This document shows, piece by piece, positions 1 to 12,200 of a stretch of 64,000 nt of DNA. The notes below the pieces were generated by a model that was not told where the DNA came from, made no database searches, and saw nothing but the letters and a program-made list of their open reading frames with translations. Source of the stretch: Stratiolaelaps scimitus. Taxonomy: Eukaryota > Arthropoda > Arachnida > Mesostigmata > Laelapidae. A program made the translations under genes and the position numbers. The stretch is from NCBI GenBank assembly GCA_019614645.1, contig JABWDB010000013.1, forward strand, positions 2,780,501 through 2,844,500. The letters run 5' to 3'. Every line of letters starts with the position of its first letter. Positions within the stretch are counted from its first letter, which is position 1.

Positions 1-485
1 TGAACAAAAAGAATAACTGATTACTTACACAATCACCATTGATTCTCACTGCATTAACGAGGGTAAGTTTTGCAGTTCTTAAAACACGTACCGTTTTGTG
101 AGGACCACCCAAGAGCTATCGTCCCACTTACCGTGGTCACTGCGTTTAGTTGGTCTTCAGGAACCTTATTTCGATATTTATATCTGAGTTGGTTTCCTCA
201 CTTTCTGAGTTCCATTCAAACATTGAATGTATATCATCATTATGTAAATAAATACGACTAAATATCGTAGCAAATTATTATAAATTTTGTTTACAATTAT
301 TATTGTTTTCCCAAAGAAAGTGTACATTTATTCCTTGCAAAAATCCTCTAATTCACCGATTTATGATCAAAGGTGAATACACAATAATAATTATAATAAT
401 AATAATAACGGATCATTTTTGCTGTCGCTGTTGCCACGCTTCGTCCTTATTCGTTGTCGGTGTTAGGTCGTTGATCTTCATACAG
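1..485. other. Intron of the seryl-tRNA synthetase gene (left edge)
   Basis: The first visible SerRS exon begins at 486 in phase 1, so the preceding bases are intron. I translated this stretch against the expected N-terminal SerRS helix and found no match, so the first coding exon (about 40 residues) is probably left of the window. The stretch is AT-rich, with an ATT/AAT run near 381-408. The acceptor CAG ends at 485. Confidence 0.6.
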
Positions 486-2426
486 AATGGCGCCAGCATC
501 GGTTCATTCTCGACGAGTGGAACCGCTTGAGGAACACCTGCTCAAAGGCTATCGGCGAGAAAAAGAAAGCCAAGGAGCCGGAAGGCGAAGCTGATATCCC
601 TGGCGATTTCGCATTCAACCACGAACTTCAGGCAGACACCATTCGCTCGCTCACGGTCAACCAGATAAAATCGGTGAGTGCACTTCGTGCGGCGTCCGCC
701 TCTGCCCGAGGGAGCCTGATCCCTGACCATTGATCGAGCATGCTACGATGTCAAACAGCAGCTGAGTTGCTCTCTGATTGTAATTCAACCTATCACTTCG
801 TCGAGACACGACAGTTGGCGAAGTCGAGCGAATTCGCCGACCATCAATGGGTGACGAGAAATTCGAACAGCCTCTGAGAACGTTATATGGCATGTTGTAT
901 TTTTTGGTGTCGATTGTCTCGATTTGAATTTCGACGGATCCTGCGGATCCATCCGTCCAGCCATCTTTAACGGATTCAATGTGTTTCTCTACAATCTGAG
1001 CGCACTTCAGCTGGTCGGCAAGATTGCGGATGCTATTGAGAAGACCAACAGGCGCCTGGTCGAATTGGAAGAAGAACGGAATGAGAACCTTCGTGAGGTG
1101 GCCAATTGGCTCGGCGACGGTGTGGTCATCTCAGACAACGAGGACAACAATGAGGTGGTCCGTACGCACGGCGACTGTACGATATCGAAGAAATACTCCC
1201 ATGTTGACCTGATCGTGATGATCGATGGGATGGATGGTGAACGCGGCACCGTCGTCGCCGGCGGTCGTGGATATTTCTTAAAGGGTAGGAATAATAATGA
1301 GATGCTGTTAATAATATGTGATTAATGATTTCCATTCAGTTATCTCACAGTTCTATCTGAGTGTGTTGGGAGTTTCTGCATTGACACATTTCGAGGTTCT
1401 CGCGTGTCTTGAACACATTATACATAAATAGGGGGTTTGTCGTTATGTTCATGTCAATGTGTTTAGGTGCAGGCTCATGGGTATTTCATACGAACTGTCG
1501 CTGCTTCGGGTTATACTATAATAACATTGCACTTTATCTCAATATGTGCTTGCACAGGTCCAGCTGTATTCCTCGAGCAAGCTCTAATCCAGTTGGCCCT
1601 ACAAACGCTACTCAAGAAAGGGTTCACCCCTTTGTACACGCCGTTCTTCATGCGCAAGGCTGTCATGCAACAGGTAGCTCAGCTGTCGCAGTTTGACGAA
1701 GAGCTATACAAGGTGATCGGCAAGGGTAGTGAGAAGGCCGACGAGAAAGATTTAGACGAGAAGTACCTAATCGCTACCTCAGAACAACCAATCTGTGCCT
1801 TCCATCGGGATGAATGGTTAGCGCCGCAAGATCTGCCAATCAAGTACGCCGGTATGTCAACCTGTTTCCGTCAAGAGGTTGGCTCACACGGCAGAGATAC
1901 CGGCGGTATCTTCCGGGTACATCAATTTGAGAAGATCGAACAATTCGTCATTACCTCGCCGAACGATGGCGAATCATGGAAAGCGTTCGATGAGATGATC
2001 GCTAACGCCGAAGGCTTCTGCCAGTCCCTGAACCTGCCCTATCGTATCGTTAACATCGTGTCAGGCGCGCTGAACAACGCCGCTGCGAAAAAGTTCGACC
2101 TCGAAGCATGGTTCCCATCCAGCGGGGCCTTCCGCGAGCTCGTCTCATGCTCAAACTGTCTGGACTATCAATCACGGCGACTGTTGATTCGCTACGGCCA
2201 GACGAAGAAGATGAATGAGAAGGCACAGTACGTCCATATGCTTAACGCGACGATGTGCGCAACAACCCGCGTCATCTGCTGCATCCTCGAGAACTACCAG
2301 GAGGACGACGGTATCCGAGTACCCGAGGCACTCCGACCGTGGATGCCTGAACAGTATCGGGAGAAGATTCCCTTCGTGAAGCCAGCACCGATTGATGAAG
2401 AGGCCAAGAAAAAGGGCAAAAAATAA
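486..2426 (+). CDS. SerRS: Cytosolic seryl-tRNA synthetase, 3' three exons (partial at 5' end)
   Basis: The enzyme charges tRNA-Ser with serine in the cytosol. Exons seen: 486-673, 1011-1284 and 1558-2426, giving 443 residues plus stop. Exon 1 enters in phase 1 and reads EWRQHRF...[10 protein letters not shown], the second half of the N-terminal tRNA-binding coiled coil. Exon 2 completes the coil and enters the core (KKYSHVDL...GYFLKG). Exon 3 holds the class II catalytic core: motif 1 around [12 protein letters not shown], motif 2 [21 protein letters not shown], and motif 3 [20 protein letters not shown]. Family members are about 500 aa, so roughly the first 40 residues are missing. The protein ends in a short Lys-rich tail (EEAKKKGKK) rather than the longer vertebrate C-terminal extension. 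Donors are GTGAGT and GTAGGA; acceptors are CAG. Earlier in-frame start-like codons in each exon are not real starts. Confidence 0.96.
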
Positions 2427-2631
2427 TTGTCGGCATCTCTCCAACGGGTGCTACGTATACACACCTCTAGGTTTTCTTCGTGTTATCAAATGATTTGTGC
2501 CGTATGAAAGCAGGGGCGAATGCGCAGTGTCGAGAGACACCAGGATGATATAGGCGAGGAGAGGGAGAAAGGGAGAGAGAGGGAGAGGTGTATAAATATG
2601 TCACATGTCAAAAGTGGAACGTATATGGGGT

Positions 2632-2637
2632 AATAAA
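2632..2637 (+). promoter_or_regulatory. Likely poly(A) signal of SerRS
   Basis: An AATAAA hexamer lies about 206 bases after the SerRS stop codon, in an A-rich run followed by a T-rich stretch. The intervening 3' UTR carries a purine GA tract at about 2551-2590. Confidence 0.6.
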
Positions 2638-3663
2638 AAATATAATGATCTTTTTTCCGGTACGCTTCAGAAATTGCCTTCGTTGTGTTTTCATTGTCTG
2701 TGAGAGCTAGAACGCGTATGTATCAGGTTTTTGTTTTTTACTAATATGACAGTACTCGTGTACGGGAAATCTGCTTGGTGTTACGGCTGTGTGTGGCATA
2801 CGTGAGAGATGCTGTCTGCTAAATTTGCATCTACTTGAATTTACTTTTGTGAATTGAGGACATTCATAATTCAAGTTCGGTTCCTAAGGCCAAATCGAGG
2901 TGAATACTTTTCACCGCATTCGCGGTCCCGGTAGACAGGGCGGCGAGAACAAGGACGGGATATATTTCAATCAGTAATACAAACATTTTACGTAATGTTG
3001 CAAATGTGTAAGTATTGCGAAAGATTCCCCACGTCGTTATAATCATAAGTAACTAAAATACACGTTGGACAAGAATCGCTTGGTGTCAACCTACATATTG
3101 CTTCGCCGAAAGCGTTCCACAAACGACTTAAGCAGGCCATGGCAACCTTGCCGCGGTCCACCAACGAATAATACATTGGTCTCTCAATGATAGCTAGACA
3201 CTCTACCATATGGTATTATCTTGACCAGCCGCGCTACCACTCTAATCTAGTGAAGGACTTGAGAAAAATGATTGCTACTACTAAAATAATCCAGACAAAT
3301 TACCTCCATTTGAAGCATACATTTATAACAGATGCATGAGGAGGAAATGTCTCCGCCAAAAGTGTTGTGTTCAACAATCTCATGCATCGTATAACCTAAA
3401 GCCTAAAGCATCACTTGTTTGTGTTGCATTTTGATAAAATTTGATTCGCACTGGAAATGATGTGTCGCTGCCAGATGTTGCTACAAGTAAGTCCCACGGA
3501 CAGTGATAGCTCTCTGTACTGACCCTTAGTTGGCGACCCGTCCAACGTTGTTCGAAACAATATTCCTATTTTATTAAGGACCCCTTTTCATTCTCCGGTA
3601 ACGCTTTCGACCCCGGGTTCACGGCCGATAGAGCAACTATTAATTTTTGTGTGATTCGTGCTC

Positions 3664-3722
3664 TGGTAAAGGTAATGCTTTATTGGTTTATTAAAGGAAC
3701 TGCAATCTGACAATGCTCTGGT
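3664..3722 (-). mobile_element. Truncated SINE tail (family A)
   Basis: Shares the block TTTATTGGTTTATTAAAGGA and the following ACTGCAAT with the copies at 11231 and 56290. Only the 3' tail is recognisable; the tRNA-like head is absent or too diverged. Read on the minus strand, the tail ends in AATAAA-containing sequence. Confidence 0.5.
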
Positions 3723-3915
3723 GACGATAGGCGATGATGTACGAATGCTACTGAAAAGAATTCCCCAAGCGTAAGCGGACTTGCGTGAGGACTCTTCACA
3801 CGGTTCAGGTAAAATAAGATGAAGATGACCAATATATTTTATTTCATAATGTTTTGTGTCTAAATATAGTGACGCAGTTGGAGCAGTTGCAGAGGACATC
3901 ATGGTCCAGAGGGAG

Positions 3916-3974
3916 ATGATGGTATTGCCTCTTATGATGATGTTATTGCCATCTTATGATGATGGTATTGCCAG
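3916..3974. repeat. Short minisatellite, unit about 22 bp
   Basis: About 2.5 imperfect tandem copies of TATGATGATGGTATTGCC followed by about four variable bases. The open frame across it (3856-4059) is a by-product of the repeat and not evidence for a gene. Confidence 0.7.
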
Positions 3975-5483
3975 CGAGGGAAGGGCGCTGCAGAGGGAAG
4001 GACCCTGTGCGCTTGCCCCGGTGGCGCGGACCAGTATGTGGCAGACCCCGTTGAGGTGATAGAGATTGCCTAGGGTTTCGAAGGCCAGAGAGAAGAAAAG
4101 AAGTGAGACACATATAATTTACAACAAACGATCTGCCATATATAGATTGTTGTGCATTTGTGAGACACACGAATATCCAACCGCTATTAAATATACTCAC
4201 TTATGAGATTTTAGATTTCAAAGGATTGCATTATCCGGTATCTTGTCTTAGACAGCAAAGATAATCTCAATAGAGAGTACATCATGAGTACTTATTTCAA
4301 AGCATAAACGCCCATATGAAATTGAGACGATGCACGATGCCGGCCTATCGTGGACGAAATTACTACTATTACACAGTATGTAGTTTCTTCAGTTGTAACA
4401 AATCAACCAAGTTGACTATTACTCTTCGGCTGTCAACCCTCGATACATCTTCCCAGCTGGATTATATGGCCCGTGACCGAAATCGAAATTTGCCATATAT
4501 ATATAAATGTTCTCGTTTGTTTTAATATATTGTTAGCATTCATGTTAGCATTTTGATGATTATTTTTGTCACAAGCACATCTCTGTGGATGCGTACTAGC
4601 AGACGAACTGAAAGGAGGAGAGACCCAACGAACTGGGCCAAAACAATAACTCAAACATAAGAAGCTCAGCAGGAGCGCCCACAACATTAATGGCAACAAC
4701 GGTAGACGCTATTCGCCAACCCCGGGGGGTCGGACTGTTCAGCAAAAATCAGCCTTCGCAACCAGGAGCACCGTGGCGGCAGGAGTACCAATGAGTAGCA
4801 GAGGTCTCGAGAGAGAGAAAGAGACGGGAGAGAGTCACCGTAACCGAAGTGTACAACAGAATCGGCAGCATCAGCAGTGAAGTGGTGGCTGGTATCAGCC
4901 GTAGCTGTAACCGACCAGCCGAAGCAGATGAAAACTGGCCGGCAGCGAAGCGATTGAAGAGCGGAGTCGAAGTAGCCGTCTCAGCGACCAGTGACTCTGT
5001 TGATGTTCGTCTGTGCTGTGTAGTATTGTGGGCGCCAGCCAATCTCTACATGGTGGTGGTCAACGACTATGGTGATCGTTCGTTGTCGAATCGAAGACTC
5101 AACCGTGCTAATACGAATCTCGTGTTGTTAGCTGTTGTTGCTGCTGCTGCTGCTGTTGTCGTTGTTTTTCGACCGTCACCGGCGGCCCGATTCGGGCTGC
5201 GGCCCATTCGAGCGTAATGTGTTGACGTCCAGCTTCGGCTAAGCTGGGACGCCCACGGATGGTGCACTATCGTTTGCTCTGACCGACATCGTCGCCAGAA
5301 TACGATACACTCGAGAGTGTCTCTCGTCCTGGGGGGGGTAAGCGCCGACTAGAAATCGACGCTGGAGACGTAACAGGGTCCCGTTCCCCCCGGCCACTGG
5401 ACCAGGGGAAGAGAGGACAGCAAGAGCCACGGCGGCTGGCACGGCAACAAGCAACAATCGGAACGGCCGAGAGTGCGGGTGTT

Positions 5484-8400
5484 ATGGCAGATAGTGAATC
5501 GGCAGGGGCAACCTCACCCCAGCCGGTGGGTCTGGTAAAGAAATGCTCCGTTTGCGCAACCGAAGTCAGCATTAAATCTGAACCATTTCTACTTCCATGT
5601 CTGCATACGGCATGCAAAGCGTGCCTTCCGGACGACCAGACAACGGTGAGTCCTTTTTGGGATTTTTCACACGGCCGTGAAGGCCGGATGAGAAGGTCGA
5701 GGGGGACCGCGGTAGCAGAGATTGACGGTGAGAGCTTACCTTGCCTCTATGCTTGCTGAGTATCCTTGAGTTGCATTGCGAGTATCGAAATGAGACTCTT
5801 GTTCGGATACCTTATGTGTGTCTGTGCAGGAGAATAGGCCCATTGTATTCTAGAGAATTAGTATTAATGCGCGTATACAAGTTGGCCTATTATGGTAATA
5901 GGAAAACATGTAGGACAATCATAATTACACTAAGTCATCTTAAAATCAACTCTGTTAATAACAAGTGAAGTGCATTTTTTTTTTTATCCATAGCATTCAA
6001 ATGACCAATTTGGCTGCTCGTAAATGGTGATGGATGCCGGTACATTTGCTGTACAATTTCAATAGGTCAACCTGTGTATAATATACGAAGGGTGCCTCGT
6101 GGCCTAAAACATCGAAAATGCAGCTTCCTCAAGCGTCAATGGAACTCGCGCTTTTACGCGTTTATGGGGCGTACACAATACGAATGAAACAGAAAGTGGA
6201 CGAGAAAAAAGGATTCATCTTAATGGGAAATATCTCTGTTATTATTGTGTTCATCGTGTGTCGTCGAGATATATGATTAAGTATCTCAGAGTGAGGCGGT
6301 GAATTTCGGTTTTACAATAAAGCCAGGCCCGCTACCCGTACGTACAAGATCGAAGATTTCGTCAAGCATCCGATCGTTCTCCTTTATGAACCCTTTCGTT
6401 TGCTGTGAGCTATTTTCATTCAGTTGTCAACTGTTGGGGCATTATTAGCGTATCTATTTTCGTTCAGCTCTGCGTACAAACATGCTCTGCATTCGCTCGA
6501 GCAAAGTTATGTCTTTCGTTTTTTTTCTTCGTCACCGGATTGCATATAACAATACGGGTACAGAAACACAAACGGCACGAGATGCGGATTCACATAATTT
6601 TTCTGAATCGCTTGACAACTCAATGTTATGTCATGCTTGCCAGACGATGACGAGAACTGCAATTGCCAGTATCCGAGAGAAATTATATATTTACCAATGT
6701 TCGGGTCAGACCCGATTTCATATCCTGTATGAGAGTTGTGTAGACTATCCAACCAGCGGATCAAATGAAGCTGTTAGCTGGAACAACAACACCAGCTGTT
6801 CTGGTGGGGGTTCTTTTTTGCTAAGGTAACGATGTGTGTAGATAGTGTGTTTGGGCGTATCTGTAAGTCTGCCCATGAGCCAGGGGTTCGCTGGGGGCAG
6901 AGTGGCCCAGAGAAGTTCTTCGTTGACAGTTTGATGGCATAAACAAAAGCTACCTACGATAATGCTGACTACGTTAATTATAAGCGAGAATAAGAGAGAG
7001 AGAGAGAAAGAGAGAATAGAAAATTAATACAACTAAGAGACAAGTATTTTATGGGATAATCGTGTAAACATGAGACAACTAACTACAGTGGCAGACACAG
7101 AACTAGACTTGCAGGTGAAAAAAAACACTCAATGAGTATTATTAAAGATTTAAATGGATATTGAATATAACATTTATTTCATATTTCATATCTCACCCTT
7201 TCGTCGTCATACGATAAATTGGTTTTAATCGCTGATATATTTAACTATCCGTTATCCTGTTCATGTAGAGTAGACACAGCTCGCAATATGTCGCAATTGT
7301 CAGGAAACATAAACATTCTATCTACAATGCTAACGTACATCTAAATGCAGAGCAGTTTATATAAGTAAAGCAATTTATATAAGTAAACATATAAGGTATT
7401 GGTGATATTATTGGAATTGTAGTAACCAACTACGAGGGGAGTGGAATACTTTAGACGGTATCGGCGAATGAAAGAACAATGTAATGCCCCAGCCTGATAG
7501 TGCTTGATTAGCTTTCTTCAAAGGGATGTTTTTCAGGACAAATTTGAATTGGGCACCCAGAAGTATTCAGCGAACGTATACTAACAGGGAGTGAGTTCCA
7601 AAAGCACTGCAAAAGTATTACGACCAACGTATTTTTACAAGGCGCCAGCTGAAACACGTTATCGGCCCCGCCTCGAGTGTTATTCGAAGAGACCAACAGC
7701 TCCCGCCAACGCTCTGGGAGCACCCACAGCGTTAGTGGATATATATCTTCGTCGGTAGATGCAAACGCACCTGAACATTGACTGAGTTGTGGAAAAATTC
7801 GTTAGCTCAAAGGGGTGTGCATTGCTTAAATAATTGACAGAGGTACCTAACGCTTACGTAGGTTGTGCTTGTCACTGGACAAATGTATCGTCACCTTCTC
7901 TATCTATCAACTCGTTATAGCAAAATGGTAGACAGCTAGCAACATCAAACGGTTATGATGATTCGAGCATTTTAAATGAAAAGTTTACGATTGCAGCAAC
8001 GGCAAGAGTGCAGTGTTAAAGGCGCGTTGAACTATGGGGTGCTAAAGTATACTGGATTATCAATTCGATCTTTCGAAGCGTCCATTTGTACCATACAACG
8101 ATACACTTTTGTCGCGCTCTCCCCGATAGTCTGTGGGCGCACACTTTAAATAGTATAAACACTGATGTCTGCCATGTGCACAGTATTTCTGAAGGGCAGA
8201 CTTGTCTTGCGAAGCATACGTGTTTCTTAATGCTTTGTTCGCTGCCACCATTACCCGATTGCATTTGTCGCACATCCACTGTTTTTCGACGAACAACCGG
8301 TAACCTGAAGGCTGCTTAGTAAGATTGTTCGATGAAAACTTCAAGTGACACCCGGGTTTTGCCCTGTGACGCCCGTTGTGCCGGTGGCTTTGTTGAGTCG

Positions 8401-9167
8401 TATTGGGATTCCCCGATTATATTTGAAGCATTGTTCGATGGTAGCTCTCAGTTGGACGGATCCCGTTCTAGTTTCCCTATTACCCTGCCGGACGAATGCC
8501 TTTTACAACTGAAATATGTGCAAATACTTATTATCCTATAACCTTCCGCGGTGATGGTCTCCCTCGAGTTACAAGTGACCCTCGGCAAAACATACGACAC
8601 ACAGAGCCAGTATTACATCAATCCGCAGCCATTGGCACTGAATACGACCAAATAGACAGAGAGAGAGAGGGGGAGAGAGAGACCCGTCATTCAATTTTGC
8701 AATAAAAACGGTTTCCAAAAGGTGGGACAAAGCGCACAGTGTAAACGTAACGCAGATATTAGAATAGTATGATAGCGAGACCTCCCCATCGATCTCCCTG
8801 CGACACACCTTTGATCGTTGGCTTGAGTAATGCTGAATTGTTGGGTTATATTGCGCCCGGCGTACTTACGTAAACTATAGTTCGAATAATGGTGGTGCTG
8901 CTGCTGCTCAGCTGGTGCGCGTATCGCGTTGCATGTATCCTGTTATTTCGGCGTTAGATATATCACTATATGATCAATATACATGCGTAGATGTTATTAG
9001 ATAAGAGAGCTCGTGTATACCTGCTCGTGCCCTAATCCCGGTGGAGCTAATGAAAGGGGAAATTTGAATTCACTATCCTGTTTTTCAAATCTAGTTGTTT
9101 CATAATGACGTTGCCCCTTTTCGTGTTCTCTATTTAATCTCAACTAATCCCCTACGCAACATCCACC

Positions 9168-9205
<38 letters not shown>

Positions 9206-12200
9206 ACTGCGTCAATTAGCAGCTATTGACAAACATATACAAGACACAATTGAGTATAAACAAAACCCAAGATTTAAAACAGAAAAATTCCCTGACAGTT
9301 AAAGTGTGTAGAGCATGGCTGAAAAGGAATGTTGTGGGCACAGATGGGCTGAAGAACACTCGTACGTAAGTGGAATCTAATTTGCCACATGTTTTATTCA
9401 TGTTGTAGAATCGACGTATCTGGTGAACACTGAGGCAATGAGTTCGCTGTATACTTCTTCATTAGTGAACACACGACGTTAAATGAAAAGAAAATTAACT
9501 CGAGAAAAATCGAGCTGCGCCAATTATCGAAATAGAATCGGCAATAATGACCGTCGATACGGCCACCCATGAAACGCTATGAAAGGAAATAAAGGACTCG
9601 CTAATGAAATGTATAAATATCCAACCGATCCTCGTACATTTCATCTGCAAACAGACAGACATCTGCAAACAACCCCTCACACCACCCCGTTGCACATTTA
9701 TGCGGGGGTCTGTCTTATGAAGCGATGCCGAAAGCACTACCGTGACAATAGTGAGGTTAAGAATCTGCCTTTATGTCCGAACTCCGAATAAGGCCGTACA
9801 AAAATCAGATTGACAGAACCGTGCTTCATAGACGTGAGGCGTTTGTCAGATGAGGATGATGAGTTGAGTTTTAATATGGTAGATATGATAGATACAACTA
9901 TATTTTAAGGCTAATCATATATGTTGCTAAGGGTGAGGGCCTAGACAGAGTACGCTAATATCAGTATAGTGTTCTTTGTCATTATGGAAATATTTTTCTT
10001 TATTTAAGTTGTACTGTTATCAGAACATGGACCACTAAAGCTATACCTTCAATGAGTGTACCATGCTCAACTGTCTTCACGGTTATCTTTGTAGGGATAG
10101 TTACGAAAAATAGGAGGGCTTCCGTTTGAAAAGGCAAGGAAGAACATAAACTGGATTTTCAGGTTTTGCGCACAATCATTATCGACGACAATCAGCTATT
10201 CGTAAATGATATAGGTTCAACGTTTATGGTAGATTTTGCCGAGGAGGGGCTAGTATCTAACCGCGTTTCCCGGTGGAATTTTAGACCTATTTGAGTGTCA
10301 ACCTTCCTGGGCGCTACTTGGCATTCGCTCCCTGACCTTATGTGGTTATCACTGCATTTTTACGTTGGACATGTATTTTATAGTTACTAAAGAGATGCTG
10401 CCGCTTCGCTTTATCTTCAATGCAGGTTCAATGTGGCCATTGCGAGCAGGCGTTTCCACCAAGCGCTGCCATTCGTCATTTGGTGCTGCTCGAGCGTTTG
10501 GAAAAGGACTCCCCCGAGGAAGAGGCCGACTCAGACGAAGCCGGACCGAAAAATCTCTGTACCTCATGCGACGAAGGCGTCGCCGCTGGCGGGTTCGTAC
10601 CCTTAGTTCTAAGTTTTTTTTCTATTTCGACTAATGATGGCCCCATCTTATAGTCCATTAGATTTTTCCAAGTTAGAAGAGCGGTTCCACCCCAAAACCT
10701 CTTAGTGTACACACCTGTAATTTAATCGAGGTTCGTAACGAAATCTTGTTTTCGCACGTTCGTATTGTTGTTGTTGTTGTTGCTAATGTGTAGTTACTGT
10801 AAGGACTGTGAGGAGTGGCTGTGCGCGGCCTGCATCTCAGCGCATCAGCGTGTCAAAGTCACCAAGGACCATGTGATTCTGTCAACGGAGCAAGCCGGCC
10901 AAGCGTTGAAGGCTGCTGCAAAGCAGCGATATCAGATGTGCACGAAACATCCAAAGGAGCCGCTGAAGTTCTATTGCAGCAAGTGTTCGGCCCTTACCTG
11001 CCGCGATTGCCAACTCGAGGATCACCAGAACCACGGAGACTACCTAGCTCTTGTCGCTGCCTGGAAGACACAAAAGGAAAAATTAGAGATATTGCAAAAG
11101 CGCATTGCCGAGAAGCAGGCCTTCGTTCGAGAGTATGTCGCCTCGCTGGAAAAATGCCAAGAAGCCAATGCTCAGGTTAATAGCCTTTTCCTCTCTGTAG
11201 GACGAGATCATAGGGTTAAGTGTTAAGTTTAAGGTTTATTGGTTTATTAAAGGAGCTGCAATTGTTACAATGCTTAAGCTCTCTTGTATGTCATCACGCA
11301 GCAGGGCTTGAACCTGCATCCTATGGCTTCCGATAGCCAGAGACTTCGCCAACAAGCCGCCGGCAAACCTTCATTTGTTTGTTATACAATTATGCGTGTA
11401 GAGAAAACACTACTAACGCCATTATATGGCAATGTTCTCTGTCGTGCAGGCGGAATCGAAGGTTGTGGCCGATATCCGGGCCTACGCTGTGCGAGCCATT
11501 ACACTGATCAATGGCCGAGCGAAGAAACTCATACGGGAGGTTCAGGAGATCTGCAACTTCAAGAGAGACGTACTCAGTTACAAGCGACACGAATTTCTTC
11601 AAGTGAGTTCTGCAGCAGCAGCAGCAGTTGCAACGAAGTAACGACACATCCGCCGATCCCCTGAGACTCATTAGAGGGCGAAATTAAACAAGTGCACGTG
11701 TTCGGTGGCCACGCATCATCACTGTGCCGTAACCACAGCGTAACATGATCGTCACCCCAAGAATTTACTATTACAACCGCGTATCAACGATATCATTTCT
11801 CTGCTATACGACGATTATGTATGTATGATGTATATGAGTAATTCACCAGCCACTTATTCCCACGGTATTGTGCTATACATACCTAGGTACTCGGTGAAAT
11901 GGCACAACAGTGAGAACGGCAAAAACAGTATCGTGTATCGTGCGCCCAAGTAAAACGGATAGAGATTTAACAGCTGGATATCTGCTCATTTCGGTTAATT
12001 GTGCATTTTAGCTGTGCAAACGACTACTCGACTGTCACGCGACAGTGGACGATCTTGTGTCGACGGGCAGCGAGCTGGCGCTTATGCACTCAAAGCAGGC
12101 GATGGAACGCCAAATGGGGGCGCTCATCGAACGAGTCGTACAGCTGCCCAGCACCAAGGCCGAGATTAACATTAAGTTCAACTTTGAACCGAAGATCCTC

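Larger units (their letters stand above)
2638..5483. other. Intergenic region and TIF1 5' leader
   Basis: No conserved coding sequence was recognised. The stretch contains a SINE tail at about 3664-3722 and a short minisatellite at 3916-3974. From about 4680 the sequence becomes GC-richer with short CAG/GCTGTT runs, as expected of the 5' UTR and promoter of the gene starting at 5484. Open frames at 4849-5217 and on the opposite strand are low-complexity products of this leader. Confidence 0.5.
5646..10425 (+). other. First intron of the TIF1 gene (4.8 kb)
   Basis: Donor GTGAGT and acceptor TGCAG. The intron interrupts the RING between its sixth and seventh zinc ligands. It holds a LINE 3' fragment (7446-7800), GA-rich tracts near 6991-7015 and 8660-8681, and a TA array at 9169-9205. 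Overlapping minus-strand open frames at 8016-8344 resemble no family I know. Confidence 0.85.

Noticed and set aside
1467..1557. In-frame N-terminal extension of the SerRS catalytic exon
   Set aside because: This is intron read-through; the CAG acceptor at 1555-1557 and the phase of the previous exon fix the boundary at 1558.
2172..2444. Minus-strand frame at the end of SerRS
   Set aside because: Shadow of the SerRS coding exon.
4849..5217. A 122-codon frame upstream of TIF1
   Set aside because: Built from GC-rich triplet runs in the 5' leader with no conserved residues; the RING-bearing ATG at 5484 is the supported start.
11284..11355. A possible tRNA gene
   Set aside because: It has a good T-arm and B-box but no acceptor stem or full cloverleaf, and it is repeated with a tail elsewhere, so SINE is the better call.
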